Assembly (NCBI GenBank): GCA_016190695.1 | Contig: JACPQC010000034.1 | Span: 1 to 64,000 of the forward strand | Length of the DNA stretch: 64,000 nucleotides | DNA from: Chloroflexota bacterium | GTDB taxonomy: Bacteria; Chloroflexota; Dehalococcoidia; Dehalococcoidales; RBG-16-60-22 | Reading direction: 5' to 3' | Shown here: positions 17,454-25,070 of the stretch, piece after piece | How positions within the stretch are numbered: the stretch's first letter is position 1 | Layout of the letters: the number at the start of each line of letters is the position of its first letter | The notes under the pieces: generated by a model | Told to the model about the DNA's origin: nothing | The model's input: only the letters and a program-made list of their open reading frames with translations | Database searches by the model: none | Translations under genes and position numbers: made by a program

Positions 17454-18413
17454 CTATTCGACAAACTTCAGGCTGAGATAATCAGGCGAGCCTTTGGCCT
17501 TTTCATAGATCATCCTGGCTACCGCGATGTCCTCGATGGCGATGCCGGTGGAGTCAAAGACGGTAATCGTCTCTTCGCTTTCCCGGCCCGGTCTCTGGCC
17601 GGAGATGACCTCGGCCAGGGTGGCATGGATATCGTCAATGGTGAAAAGCCCCCCGGCGATAGGCACGTTGATCTCTCCGCTGGTGGTCGCCTGCCTGATA
17701 TCATCAACCACTACCATCGCCTCTTTCAGCACCGGCGGTTCCAGTTCCTCCTTGCCTGCCGCGTCGGCGCCAATGGCGTTTATATGAGTTCCCGGGAGCA
17801 CCCACTCCCTCCTGACCACCGGAGACCGCGCCGGAGTGACCGTGCACAGGATGTCCGAGGCGACCGCCTCCTCCAGTGAAGCCTCTTTGATGGGGTATTG
17901 GGGAAAGTGCTCGATAAGCTTGGTCACCGCCGCCTTTGCCGGGTCAAATACCCTGATGGCTTTGAGGTCGAACAGCTCCGCATGGGCCATTATCTGGGTA
18001 TAGGCCTGACGACCGGCGCCGACAATGCCCAGCGTCTGAGCGCCTGGCCGCGCCAGGTATTTGGAGGCTATAGCCGCAGTAGCCCCGGTGCGGTATGCGG
18101 TCATCTCGGTGGCGTCCATTATGGAAAGGGGATATCCGGTCAATGGATCGTTCAGTATTATCGTGGCCATGACGGTGGGCAGTCCCAGTGACGGGTTCCG
18201 GGGATGCACATTGACCCATTTCACGCCCGCAGCCCCGGGTACGGAGGCGGGCATGGCCCGGAAGTCCCCCCGCTCCAGCGTCAGGTAGGACTTGGCCGGC
18301 ATTTGCACTTCCTCCCGGCTACTCTCCCGGAAAGCCTCTTCGACTGCCCCGATAACCTCTGACATATCGAGCAGGCCTTTGATATTGCTGCCGCTGAGAA
18401 AAAGTGTGGGCAT
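17454..18413 (-). CDS. Ornithine cyclodeaminase/mu-crystallin family protein
   Basis: A 319-residue NAD(P)-dependent enzyme family member. An N-terminal substrate domain (MPAKSYLTLERGDFRAMPAS, VKWVNVHPRNP, TAYRTGATAA) is followed by a Rossmann fold with LGIVGAGRQAYTQIMAH and a DILCTVTPARSPV strand. Family members include ornithine cyclodeaminase, archaeal-type alanine dehydrogenase, ketimine reductases and opine-type synthases; the substrate cannot be assigned. The start at 18413 has GGGAGAAG five bases upstream; an upstream start at 18470 adds a poorly fitting leader. It lies alone between the antitoxin and lepA. Confidence 0.88.
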   Translation of the reverse strand: MPTLFLSGSNIKGLLDMSEVIGAVEEAFRESSREEVQMPAKSYLTLERGDFRAMPASVPGAAGVKWVNVHPRNPSLGLPTVMATIILNDPLTGYPLSIMDATEMTAYRTGATAAIASKYLARPGAQTLGIVGAGRQAYTQIMAHAELFDLKAIRVFDPAKAAVTKLIEHFPQYPIKEASLEEAVASDILCTVTPARSPVVRREWVLPGTHINAIGADAAGKEELEPPVLKEAMVVVDDIRQATTSGEINVPIAGGLFTIDDIHATLAEVISGQRPGRESEETITVFDSTGIAIEDIAVARMIYEKAKGSPDYLSLKFVE

Positions 18414-18485
18414 ATCTTCTCCCTGTACCAGGTTTCCCCTCAGTTTATTGGCTTGTAGCCTCCACGTCAATAATCGATTACGGGA

Positions 18486-20318
18486 CTAGCCCAGCTTGAG
18501 CACATCCATGAAGGCCTCTTTGGGCACTTCGACCCGGCCAATGGACTTCATCTTTTTCTTACCCTCTTTCTGCTTTTCCAGCAGCTTGCGCTTCCGGGTG
18601 ATGTCTCCGCCATAGCATTTGGCCAGGACATCCTTCCTCTTGGCCGCTATATCCGCCCTGGCCACCACCCGGCTGCCCACCGCCGCCTGGATGGGCACCT
18701 TGAACAACTGGCGGGGGATGACTTCCTTCAGTTTGTCCACCATCGCCCTGCCCACTTCATGGGCTTTCTCCGGCGGGATGATGCGGCTGAAGGCATCCAC
18801 CACGACATCGTTCACCAGCACGTCCAGCTTGACCAGCCTGGCCTCGCGGTAGCCGGTGAACTCGTGGTCCAGCGAGGCATAGCCCCGGCTGCGGCTCTTC
18901 AACTGGTCGTAGAAAGTGGTCAGCATGGAGCGCAGCGGCATCTCGTACTCCAATCTGACCCGCTGTCCCATTTCGCCGCCGGTGGTGGACTGGCCGAGGT
19001 ACTCGGTATGTCGGTAGCTTCCTTCATATTCCTTGACCAGTTCCATAAGCGGCCCGATGAACTTCGAAGGCGTGATCACTGATATCTTTACCCAGGGCTC
19101 CTCGATGCTGGCTATTTCGCCCGGGGCGGGGAACTCGGAGGGATTTACGATGGTCTTCTGCTCCCCGCCGGTGGTGGTTATGGCAAAGCTGACCCCGGGC
19201 ACGGTGACCACCAGGGACAGGCCGAACTCTCTCTCCAGCCGTTCGCAAACTATGTCCAGGTGGAGCAGTCCCAGGAAGCCGCAGCGAAAGCCATGCCCCA
19301 GGATGGGGCTGGACTCAGGCTCGGACGAAAGTGAGGCGTCGTTGAGGCTGAGCTTATCTATGGCCTCGCGCAACTGGTGGTAGTCATCGGCCTGCGTGGG
19401 ATATATGCCGGCAAACACCATCGGCTTGGCAGGCTGATATCCGGCCAGGGGTTCTCCGGCGCCCTTGTGCGCCCAGGTCACGGTATCGCCGACCCGGCAT
19501 TCCCTGACGTTCTTGAGGCCGGTAGCGATGTAGCCCACGTCTCCGGCGATAAGTTCGGCAACGGGGCACTGGTCCGGAGCGAAATAGCCGACCTCCAGTG
19601 CCTCCATCTCTATCTCCTGCCTCATCAGGCGGAGGCGGTCCCCCCTGACAATATGACCGTCTATCAGCCGGAGATAAGCGACCACACCCTTATAAGAGTC
19701 ATAATGCGAATCGAAAATCAGCGCCCGGAGCGGCCGGCCCGGGTCTCCGGCAGGTGGTGGAATGCGCCGCACGATCTCCTTCAGCAGGTCCGGCACGCCC
19801 TGTCCCGTCTTGGCGCTTAACAGCAGCACATCTTCCCTGTCATATCCCAGCACGTTCTCTATCTCGTCCAGCACCTGGCCGGTCTCGCTGCTGGGCAGGT
19901 CGATCTTGTTGATGACGGGGATTATCTCCAGGTTATGCTCCATGGCGAAGTACACGTTTGCCAGGGTCTGCGCCTGGATGCCCTGGGTGGCGTCGATGAC
20001 CAGCACTGCCCCATCGCAGGCGGCCAGGGTGCGGGACACCTCGTAAGAAAAGTCCACGTGCCCCGGCGTGTCAATCAGGTTCAGCTGGTAGGCCCCGCCG
20101 TCAGCGCCCCGGTAGTCCAGGCGTATGGCCTTGGCCTTTATGGTGATGCCGCGCTCGCGTTCCAGCTCCATGCTGTCGAGCACCTGGTTGCAGATATCCC
20201 CGCTGCGCATTGCGCCGGTCAACTCGATGAGGCGGTCGGCCAGCGTTGACTTGCCGTGGTCGATATGGGCGATGATGCAAAAATTCCTGATGTTTTTCCG
20301 GTCCAAAGGTCTATCCAA
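18486..20318 (-). CDS. lepA: Elongation factor 4 (back-translocating GTPase LepA)
   Basis: About 610 residues. The G domain has IIAHIDHGKST, DTPGHVDF and NKIDLP; domains II, III and V and the LepA-specific C-terminal domain (YASLDHEFTGYRE, GGDITRKRKLLEKQKEGKKKMK) are complete. It binds stalled ribosomes and helps under ionic or cold stress. No ATG fits: the frame is open far upstream into hemW, but homology starts at DRPLDRKNIRNF, so TTG at 20318 (or TTG at 20306 with GAGGGA upstream) is the likely start. A hairpin lies just before it. It follows hemW in the same orientation. Confidence 0.95.
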   Translation of the reverse strand: MDRPLDRKNIRNFCIIAHIDHGKSTLADRLIELTGAMRSGDICNQVLDSMELERERGITIKAKAIRLDYRGADGGAYQLNLIDTPGHVDFSYEVSRTLAACDGAVLVIDATQGIQAQTLANVYFAMEHNLEIIPVINKIDLPSSETGQVLDEIENVLGYDREDVLLLSAKTGQGVPDLLKEIVRRIPPPAGDPGRPLRALIFDSHYDSYKGVVAYLRLIDGHIVRGDRLRLMRQEIEMEALEVGYFAPDQCPVAELIAGDVGYIATGLKNVRECRVGDTVTWAHKGAGEPLAGYQPAKPMVFAGIYPTQADDYHQLREAIDKLSLNDASLSSEPESSPILGHGFRCGFLGLLHLDIVCERLEREFGLSLVVTVPGVSFAITTTGGEQKTIVNPSEFPAPGEIASIEEPWVKISVITPSKFIGPLMELVKEYEGSYRHTEYLGQSTTGGEMGQRVRLEYEMPLRSMLTTFYDQLKSRSRGYASLDHEFTGYREARLVKLDVLVNDVVVDAFSRIIPPEKAHEVGRAMVDKLKEVIPRQLFKVPIQAAVGSRVVARADIAAKRKDVLAKCYGGDITRKRKLLEKQKEGKKKMKSIGRVEVPKEAFMDVLKLG

Positions 20319-20326
20319 TCCCTCAT

Positions 20327-20344
20327 GCCCCCTTGCCAGGGGGC
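20327..20344 (-). other. Hairpin between hemW and lepA
   Basis: GCCCCCT and AGGGGGC pair perfectly around a 4-base loop, 9 bases upstream of the lepA TTG start. No T-tract follows in either direction, so it is not a classic terminator; it could pause RNA polymerase, stabilise the lepA mRNA or affect translation initiation. Confidence 0.5.
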
Positions 20345-20389
20345 ACCATGATGTATGAAAAGCGATTTTCGGAGCAATCTCCGTGAGTA

Positions 20390-21529
20390 TCAGTGTGCGC
20401 CGGCAGGCTCCGGGAGGAAGCGCCAGAATACCTCGTTGCTCAGCAGCCTGCCCCGGCGGGTTAGCCTGATGCGGCCATCTCCGTATTCCAGGAGGCCGGC
20501 CCCCTCCATCTCGGCTATCTGCCGCCGGTAGCGCTGCCCGAAATCTATGCCCGGCATATCCTCCAGACTTATTCCCTCGCACAGCCGCAGGCCGAGGATG
20601 ATCCTCTCGGCAATTTCCAGGTCCGGCCCTATATGCTCGTCCATCTCCAGCGCCGGCTCGTGACCGCCGGAATAAGCGGCCAGGTACGCATCCAGGCTGC
20701 CGGTATTGGCCAGGCGGCGGCCGTCCAGGAAGGAATGAGCGGCCACGCCCACCCCCAGGTAAGGCCGGCACAGCCAGTAGCCCAGGTTATGGCGGCATTC
20801 CCTCCCCGGCCTGGCCCAGTTCGATATCTCGTAGTGACGGTAGCCCTGCTCCGCCAGCATGTCCTCTGCCGCCTGGTACTGGTCTGCGCTCCGGTCAGGG
20901 TCAACGGCGGGCAGTTGTTGCTCCCGGACTGTGCGCCACATCGGCGTGTCCTCTTCCAGGGTGAGGGCGTACAGGGAAAGGTGCTCCGGTCCCATCTCTA
21001 TAGCCCGGCGCAGCGTGTTCCGCCAGGCAGACAGGGTCTGGCCGGGCAGTCCATAAATGAGGTCCAGGTTGATGTTGTCGAACCCGGCATCCCGCGCCAG
21101 GCGCACCGCCTCCCTGGCCCCGGTCGCGGTGTGAATACGTCCCAGCAGGGCCAGTTCATGGTCGTCAAGGCTTTGCACCCCCAGGCTGAGCCGGTTTATC
21201 CCCATCGCTCTCAGGGCGGAGAGATAGGCGCGGTCTACCGTGCCCGGGTTGGCCTCGATGGTAATCTCAGCCTCTCCCGCCACCGCGAACGCCGTCCGCA
21301 CTGTCGTCAGGATTCCGGCTATCTGTCCGGCGGAGAGCAGGCTGGGCGTCCCTCCCCCGAAGTAAATGCTGCTCACCCGCTGGCCGCCAGCGCGGCGCCT
21401 GAGTTCCTCCTCCAGCGCGGCGACATAGGCCGGAACATCTGTTTCACGGCCCTGGAAAGAGACAAAGGAGCAGTACTGGCACCTGCGGCGACAGAAGGGA
21501 ATATGGAGATAAAGGGCTATATCATGCAC
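20390..21529 (-). CDS. hemW: Radical SAM haem chaperone HemW-like protein
   Basis: A 379-residue radical SAM protein. LHIPFCRRRCQYCSF supplies the CxxxCxxC 4Fe-4S site; IYFGGGTPSLL, ITIEANPGTVD, RLSLGVQS and DLIYGLPGQT are further family motifs, and the C-terminal HemW domain (EISNWARPGRECRHNLGYW) is present. HemW transfers haem to respiratory proteins; it was earlier mis-annotated as oxygen-independent coproporphyrinogen oxidase. This fits an organism making several c-type cytochromes. It is transcribed toward lepA. Confidence 0.92.
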   Translation of the reverse strand: MHDIALYLHIPFCRRRCQYCSFVSFQGRETDVPAYVAALEEELRRRAGGQRVSSIYFGGGTPSLLSAGQIAGILTTVRTAFAVAGEAEITIEANPGTVDRAYLSALRAMGINRLSLGVQSLDDHELALLGRIHTATGAREAVRLARDAGFDNINLDLIYGLPGQTLSAWRNTLRRAIEMGPEHLSLYALTLEEDTPMWRTVREQQLPAVDPDRSADQYQAAEDMLAEQGYRHYEISNWARPGRECRHNLGYWLCRPYLGVGVAAHSFLDGRRLANTGSLDAYLAAYSGGHEPALEMDEHIGPDLEIAERIILGLRLCEGISLEDMPGIDFGQRYRRQIAEMEGAGLLEYGDGRIRLTRRGRLLSNEVFWRFLPEPAGAH

Positions 21530-21590
21530 AATTAGTATTATAGCAAATATGAGATGAAGGCGGGCGAAGCTGGCCGGTCCCCGCAGGCAA

Positions 21591-22223
21591 TTACCACCGC
21601 CACCCCACGGCTACCCCGACCACGACCGCCGAGTACAGCACCGTCCGGCCAGCCCAGCAGAGCAAGATGAACTTCCAGAGAGGAAAGCGGAGCACCCCTG
21701 CCGCTATGCCCACCAGGTCAAAGAAGAGGGGCACCATTGACAGGACAAAAATGGTGGCGACTAGCCCCCGCCGGCCCACCCAGTTGACCAGGCGCTGTCC
21801 CATCTGCTGTTTGCCGATGATGGCCCGGCCGCTGTAGCCGGCCATGTAGCCCATGATCTCGCCCATTGCAGCGCCGGCGGCGCCAACCAGCCCCACGATG
21901 ATCGGTCCGGCAATACCGGTGGAGGGATACAGCATCAGTCCTAAGCCGGTCAGAAGGGGCAATACGATGCCAGGCAGGAGGACACTGGCGTTCCCCAGCA
22001 GACTGATAAGGAAAGCGCCCAGGTAACGGTACCGGTGCAGTTCGCGGATAGTCTCTTCGTCCGGCCGGTAAAAGAAAATAAGCAGGGATATGACTATTAT
22101 GACAGCCAGTGTCGCCAGAGGGATAATCTTCCGCCTGAGCCAGTCAACCACACCGGAGATATTACTGCTGTCAATGGTTTTGATCATCTGGCAGGTCACG
22201 CACTTTCCCCGCCCTTGTGCCAT
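21591..22223 (-). CDS. VTT/DedA-type membrane protein
   Basis: A 210-residue protein with about five hydrophobic segments. LLGNASVLLPGIVLPLL, GAAGAAMGEIMGYMAGYSG and LVATIFVLSMVPLFFDLVG are typical of the SNARE-associated (VTT/DedA) family, which flips or exports phospholipids or supports membrane homeostasis. The N-terminus carries a CVTC pair. An alternative start is the Met at residue 13. It is divergent from the tRNA gene. Confidence 0.85.
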   Translation of the reverse strand: MAQGRGKCVTCQMIKTIDSSNISGVVDWLRRKIIPLATLAVIIVISLLIFFYRPDEETIRELHRYRYLGAFLISLLGNASVLLPGIVLPLLTGLGLMLYPSTGIAGPIIVGLVGAAGAAMGEIMGYMAGYSGRAIIGKQQMGQRLVNWVGRRGLVATIFVLSMVPLFFDLVGIAAGVLRFPLWKFILLCWAGRTVLYSAVVVGVAVGWRW

Positions 22224-22259
22224 TGCCGGTCACAAATGAATCTGGTATACTTGCTATGT

Positions 22260-22335
22260 GCCCCCATCGTCTAGAGGCCTAGGACGCTGGCCTTTCAAGC
22301 CGGTAACAGCGATTCGAATTCGCTTGGGGGCGCCA
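22260..22335 (+). tRNA. tRNA-Glu (anticodon TTC)
   Basis: A complete cloverleaf: acceptor GCCCCCA (22260-22266) pairs with TGGGGGC (22325-22331), D loop with CTAGAGGCCTAGGAC, anticodon stem GCTGG/CCGGT-like with loop CTTTCAA giving anticodon TTC, and T arm with GATTCGAAT. The discriminator base G is followed by an encoded CCA (22333-22335). Confidence 0.95.
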
Positions 22336-22343
22336 CCCATTCC

Positions 22344-22817
22344 TCAAAACTTGCCGCTTAACTTCTGAAAGGTCTCCGCCAGCGCCTGGGGCAGCACCTT
22401 GGTATCAGCCACCACCGGCATGAAGTTGCTGTCTCCCTGCCAGCGCGGCACGATGTGGGTATGGTAATGATCGTCAATGCCTGCGCCCGCTATCTTGCCC
22501 ATGTTGGCGCCGATATTGAAACCGCCGGGCGTAAACGATTCCCTGAGGATGGCGATACCCCGGGCTACCAATGCAAAATGTTCCGCCCGCTCCTCATCGG
22601 TCAGCGAGTCCAGGCCGGCGACATGGCGATGGGGGACCACCATCAGGTGGCCGGGGTTATAGGGGAAACTGTTCATGATGACGAAGTTAAGCCTGCCGCG
22701 TTGCAATATGTAGTTCCTGACATCATCATGCTCCGCCGGCTTGTCACAGAGTATGCAGCCTTCCGGCCTCTCCATTTGAATGTACTGTATCCGCCAGGGC
22801 GCCCAGAGCATCTGCAC
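22344..22817 (-). CDS. HIT-family hydrolase/phosphorylase
   Basis: A 157-residue histidine-triad protein of the Ap4A-phosphorylase-like branch: N-terminal LWAPWRIQYI and a CILC pair typical of these bacterial members, NSFPYNPGHLMVVPHRHVAGL, and the catalytic triad in DDHYHTHIVPRW. These enzymes cleave nucleotide phosphoesters or phosphoramidates. It ends 9 bases from the tRNA-Glu CCA on the opposite strand. Confidence 0.92.
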   Translation of the reverse strand: MQMLWAPWRIQYIQMERPEGCILCDKPAEHDDVRNYILQRGRLNFVIMNSFPYNPGHLMVVPHRHVAGLDSLTDEERAEHFALVARGIAILRESFTPGGFNIGANMGKIAGAGIDDHYHTHIVPRWQGDSNFMPVVADTKVLPQALAETFQKLSGKF

Positions 22818-22890
22818 ACCTTCCCCCTTCCTTGTTGTCCACTCCCATTTTAGACGCCCGTCGCCTAAACGTCAATCAGGCTAACCATCG

Positions 22891-23048
22891 TGTCATCCCG
22901 GAGGCTTCTCCGAAGAACTGACCCCGGCACACTTTATTTTATGTCATCCTGAGGGAGCAACCCGTCCACCCGGGGCTTCTGCCGGCGAGAGCGATCGAAA
23001 GATACCGGGGAAGGGGAATACGCCGACAGGCCGCCCCGGGGGTGACAG
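22891..23048. repeat. REP-like intergenic repeat segment
   Basis: The gap 22818-23186 has no gene. It contains TGTCATCCCGGAGG at 22891, TGTCATCCTGAGGG at 22942, the phrase GAGAGCGATCGAAAGAT, and the inverted counterpart GGGGGTGACAG near 23038-23047. This grammar (TGTCATCC ... GGGTGACA arms) is typical of dispersed palindromic intergenic repeats in bacteria; only one such locus is in this window, so copy number cannot be shown. RBS and start of the next gene follow at 23175-23187. Confidence 0.5.
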
Positions 23049-23186
23049 AAGAAGTCTCATTTTCGAAGTCATCAAGGCAATTATGCCATTTAGCGAGCAA
23101 AGTCATAGCCGGCACGGGAAGAATGTGTTAGAAAAATAAGATAGTGAGAACTTTGTAAGAACCTTGTGAGAGAAAGGAGGTGAAAC

Positions 23187-24989
23187 ATGAAAACCATAAT
23201 TCGTAACGTTCTTCAGGCGAGCCTGGCGGTTGTGTTGCTGGCCCTGCTTGCCTGGTCGCCCGTCTTTGCATCGAGACGTGCTGAGTTTGATATCACCGAT
23301 GACCCCGGCCGCTGGTTTGAAAACGTGGCCGGCCCGGTTGGCGGCAGCGAGTCCCTGGCGGTGGTCACACCCGGCACCGAGATCGATTTTGACCACCGGT
23401 CGGAGACAGCCCACACCGTGACCGCCCTCATCTGGCCGACTGGCGCCAGGAACATGCCCTTCGATACCGGCATAACCAAAGGCAGCCACAGGGTGGTGCT
23501 GCGAACGCCCGGCCTGTACGTGTTCTTCTGCGAAATTCACCCGTTCATGTTTGCCGCAGTCATCGTTGATAACCCAAGGACCGAGGGGCTGGACCTGGGC
23601 GAAACTATCACCCTGATCAATGGGATAACGGTGCCGACATCGAGCGACCTGGCCACCCGCCTGCTGCGGTCTTTCTTTATCGCTACCAACACGGCCAACT
23701 GGCAGGACTACAGCTCCGAAGACGCCTGGCACGTCACCTATCCTGATGTGGATGTGCGCATAACCGGAGGGCTGGTAGTCAACCTGCGCGCAGTGCTGGA
23801 GGCGCGGTACGGCAACGACTTCATCCTTGAACGGCCGGTCAAACCGGAGACTCCGGGATTAGGCGAAGTATGGGTGAACACCCAGTTCGAGCTGACCGCG
23901 GGGAAGGATAAACCAGGCACGGCGACGGCAGTGGACGCGGCTACCTGGGAAGTGACCCGCAAGGTGGCCCTGCCCGACCGAGAGCTTAATAACCCTCACA
24001 ACATGTGGACTGACCGCGACCAGGAGCTCATCTTCGTGACGGAGTGGTTCGACAGCCGGTTGACCGTGTTTGACCGGGAGACCGGGGAGTTTGTGGACAA
24101 GTTCTCTGTAGGCGAGTCCCCGGCGCACGTCATTACCCGGCCGGATACCGACGAACTATTTGTCAGCATTAACGGCGCCGACCGCGATGACTCGGTGATG
24201 CGCCTTGCCCCGCGGGCAGAGGGGGGCAAAGAGAGGATAGACATCGGCGAACAGGCCCCGCATGGTCACTGGATCACCAGCGACGGCAGCAGGCTGATCA
24301 CGCCCAACGCCCTCAATGAGTCATCGAGCGTGGTCGACCTGGACACCGGCAAAATAAGGATAGTCCCGACCGGTTCTCATCCATTGGCCATCGGCGTCAT
24401 GCCCGACGGCAGCAAGTACTACGTTTCCAACTTCCTGGACAGCACGCTGACCGTTGTTGACCTGGATACTTTCGATACCAGCGAGATAAACCTGCTGGCC
24501 AACTACGATCCGATAACCGGGCAGATCAACGGGCCGGTAGGCGGACTGCCCATCCAGACCCCGGTAAGTCCTGACGGCAAGTTCATGGTCACGGCGAACA
24601 CGCTGACCGGCAACATCCTCGTGATCGATACATCTACTGACACCCCGGTCAAGATGCTGCCGGCAGACCCAGGCGCTCACGGTGTAAACTTCGGCGCCAA
24701 GCAGGGCGGCGGATACTACGCCTACGTGACCAACAAGTTCTCCAACCGGCTGATAGTGGTTGACTACGACCCGAATGGGGACGGCAATGCCGCCGACGCC
24801 AGGATCGCTGGCTCGATAGCCCTGGTGACATCCAGCAACACAGAGACCGACGATAACGTCACCGGCAACGCCGGAATGGGCGGACAGGGCGTGCTGGCAA
24901 TCCCGCTCGTTTACCACGGCTGGGTGCAGAACCTGCCCGATTCCTGGGCCGATCAGCTAACCACCGGACAGCGCAACCCGCTTCCGTGA
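23187..24989 (+). CDS. Secreted cupredoxin-beta-propeller protein
   Basis: A 600-residue exported protein. Signal peptide to about residue 29 (SPVFASRR). Residues about 35-135 look like a cupredoxin: SETAHTVTALIWPTG and LYVFFCEIHPFMFAAV provide His, Cys, His and Met as a type 1 copper set. After a linker, residues about 230-590 form a YVTN/Lactonase-type seven-bladed propeller (LTVFDRETGEFVDKFSVGES, SVVDLDTGKIRIVPTG, LTVVDLDTFDTS, ILVIDTSTDTPVK). It could be an electron-transfer or copper enzyme on the outer face, perhaps serving the c-type cytochromes; no substrate can be assigned. GAAAGGAGG precedes the ATG. Confidence 0.82.
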   Translation: MKTIIRNVLQASLAVVLLALLAWSPVFASRRAEFDITDDPGRWFENVAGPVGGSESLAVVTPGTEIDFDHRSETAHTVTALIWPTGARNMPFDTGITKGSHRVVLRTPGLYVFFCEIHPFMFAAVIVDNPRTEGLDLGETITLINGITVPTSSDLATRLLRSFFIATNTANWQDYSSEDAWHVTYPDVDVRITGGLVVNLRAVLEARYGNDFILERPVKPETPGLGEVWVNTQFELTAGKDKPGTATAVDAATWEVTRKVALPDRELNNPHNMWTDRDQELIFVTEWFDSRLTVFDRETGEFVDKFSVGESPAHVITRPDTDELFVSINGADRDDSVMRLAPRAEGGKERIDIGEQAPHGHWITSDGSRLITPNALNESSSVVDLDTGKIRIVPTGSHPLAIGVMPDGSKYYVSNFLDSTLTVVDLDTFDTSEINLLANYDPITGQINGPVGGLPIQTPVSPDGKFMVTANTLTGNILVIDTSTDTPVKMLPADPGAHGVNFGAKQGGGYYAYVTNKFSNRLIVVDYDPNGDGNAADARIAGSIALVTSSNTETDDNVTGNAGMGGQGVLAIPLVYHGWVQNLPDSWADQLTTGQRNPLP

Positions 24990-25012
24990 GGACAGACGGG
25001 CCTGAAGCATAC

Positions 25013-25036
25013 AGGGCGGGCTTCGAAGCCCGCCCT
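25013..25036 (+). terminator. Intrinsic terminator between convergent genes
   Basis: A perfect 24-base palindrome, AGGGCGGGCTTC/GAAGCCCGCCCT, is followed by GCGTTTT. It sits between the propeller gene (plus) and ppdK (minus) and most likely ends the former; there is no T-tract on the minus side. Confidence 0.8.
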
Positions 25037-25070
25037 GCGTTTTAGCTGAAGCGTGGCCAACCAGTAGCCA

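Noticed and set aside
18486-20771. An extended LepA with about 150 extra N-terminal residues.
   Set aside because: The extension overlaps the hemW coding region, is Pro/Arg/Gly-rich frame shadow, and LepA homology begins only at about 20306-20318.
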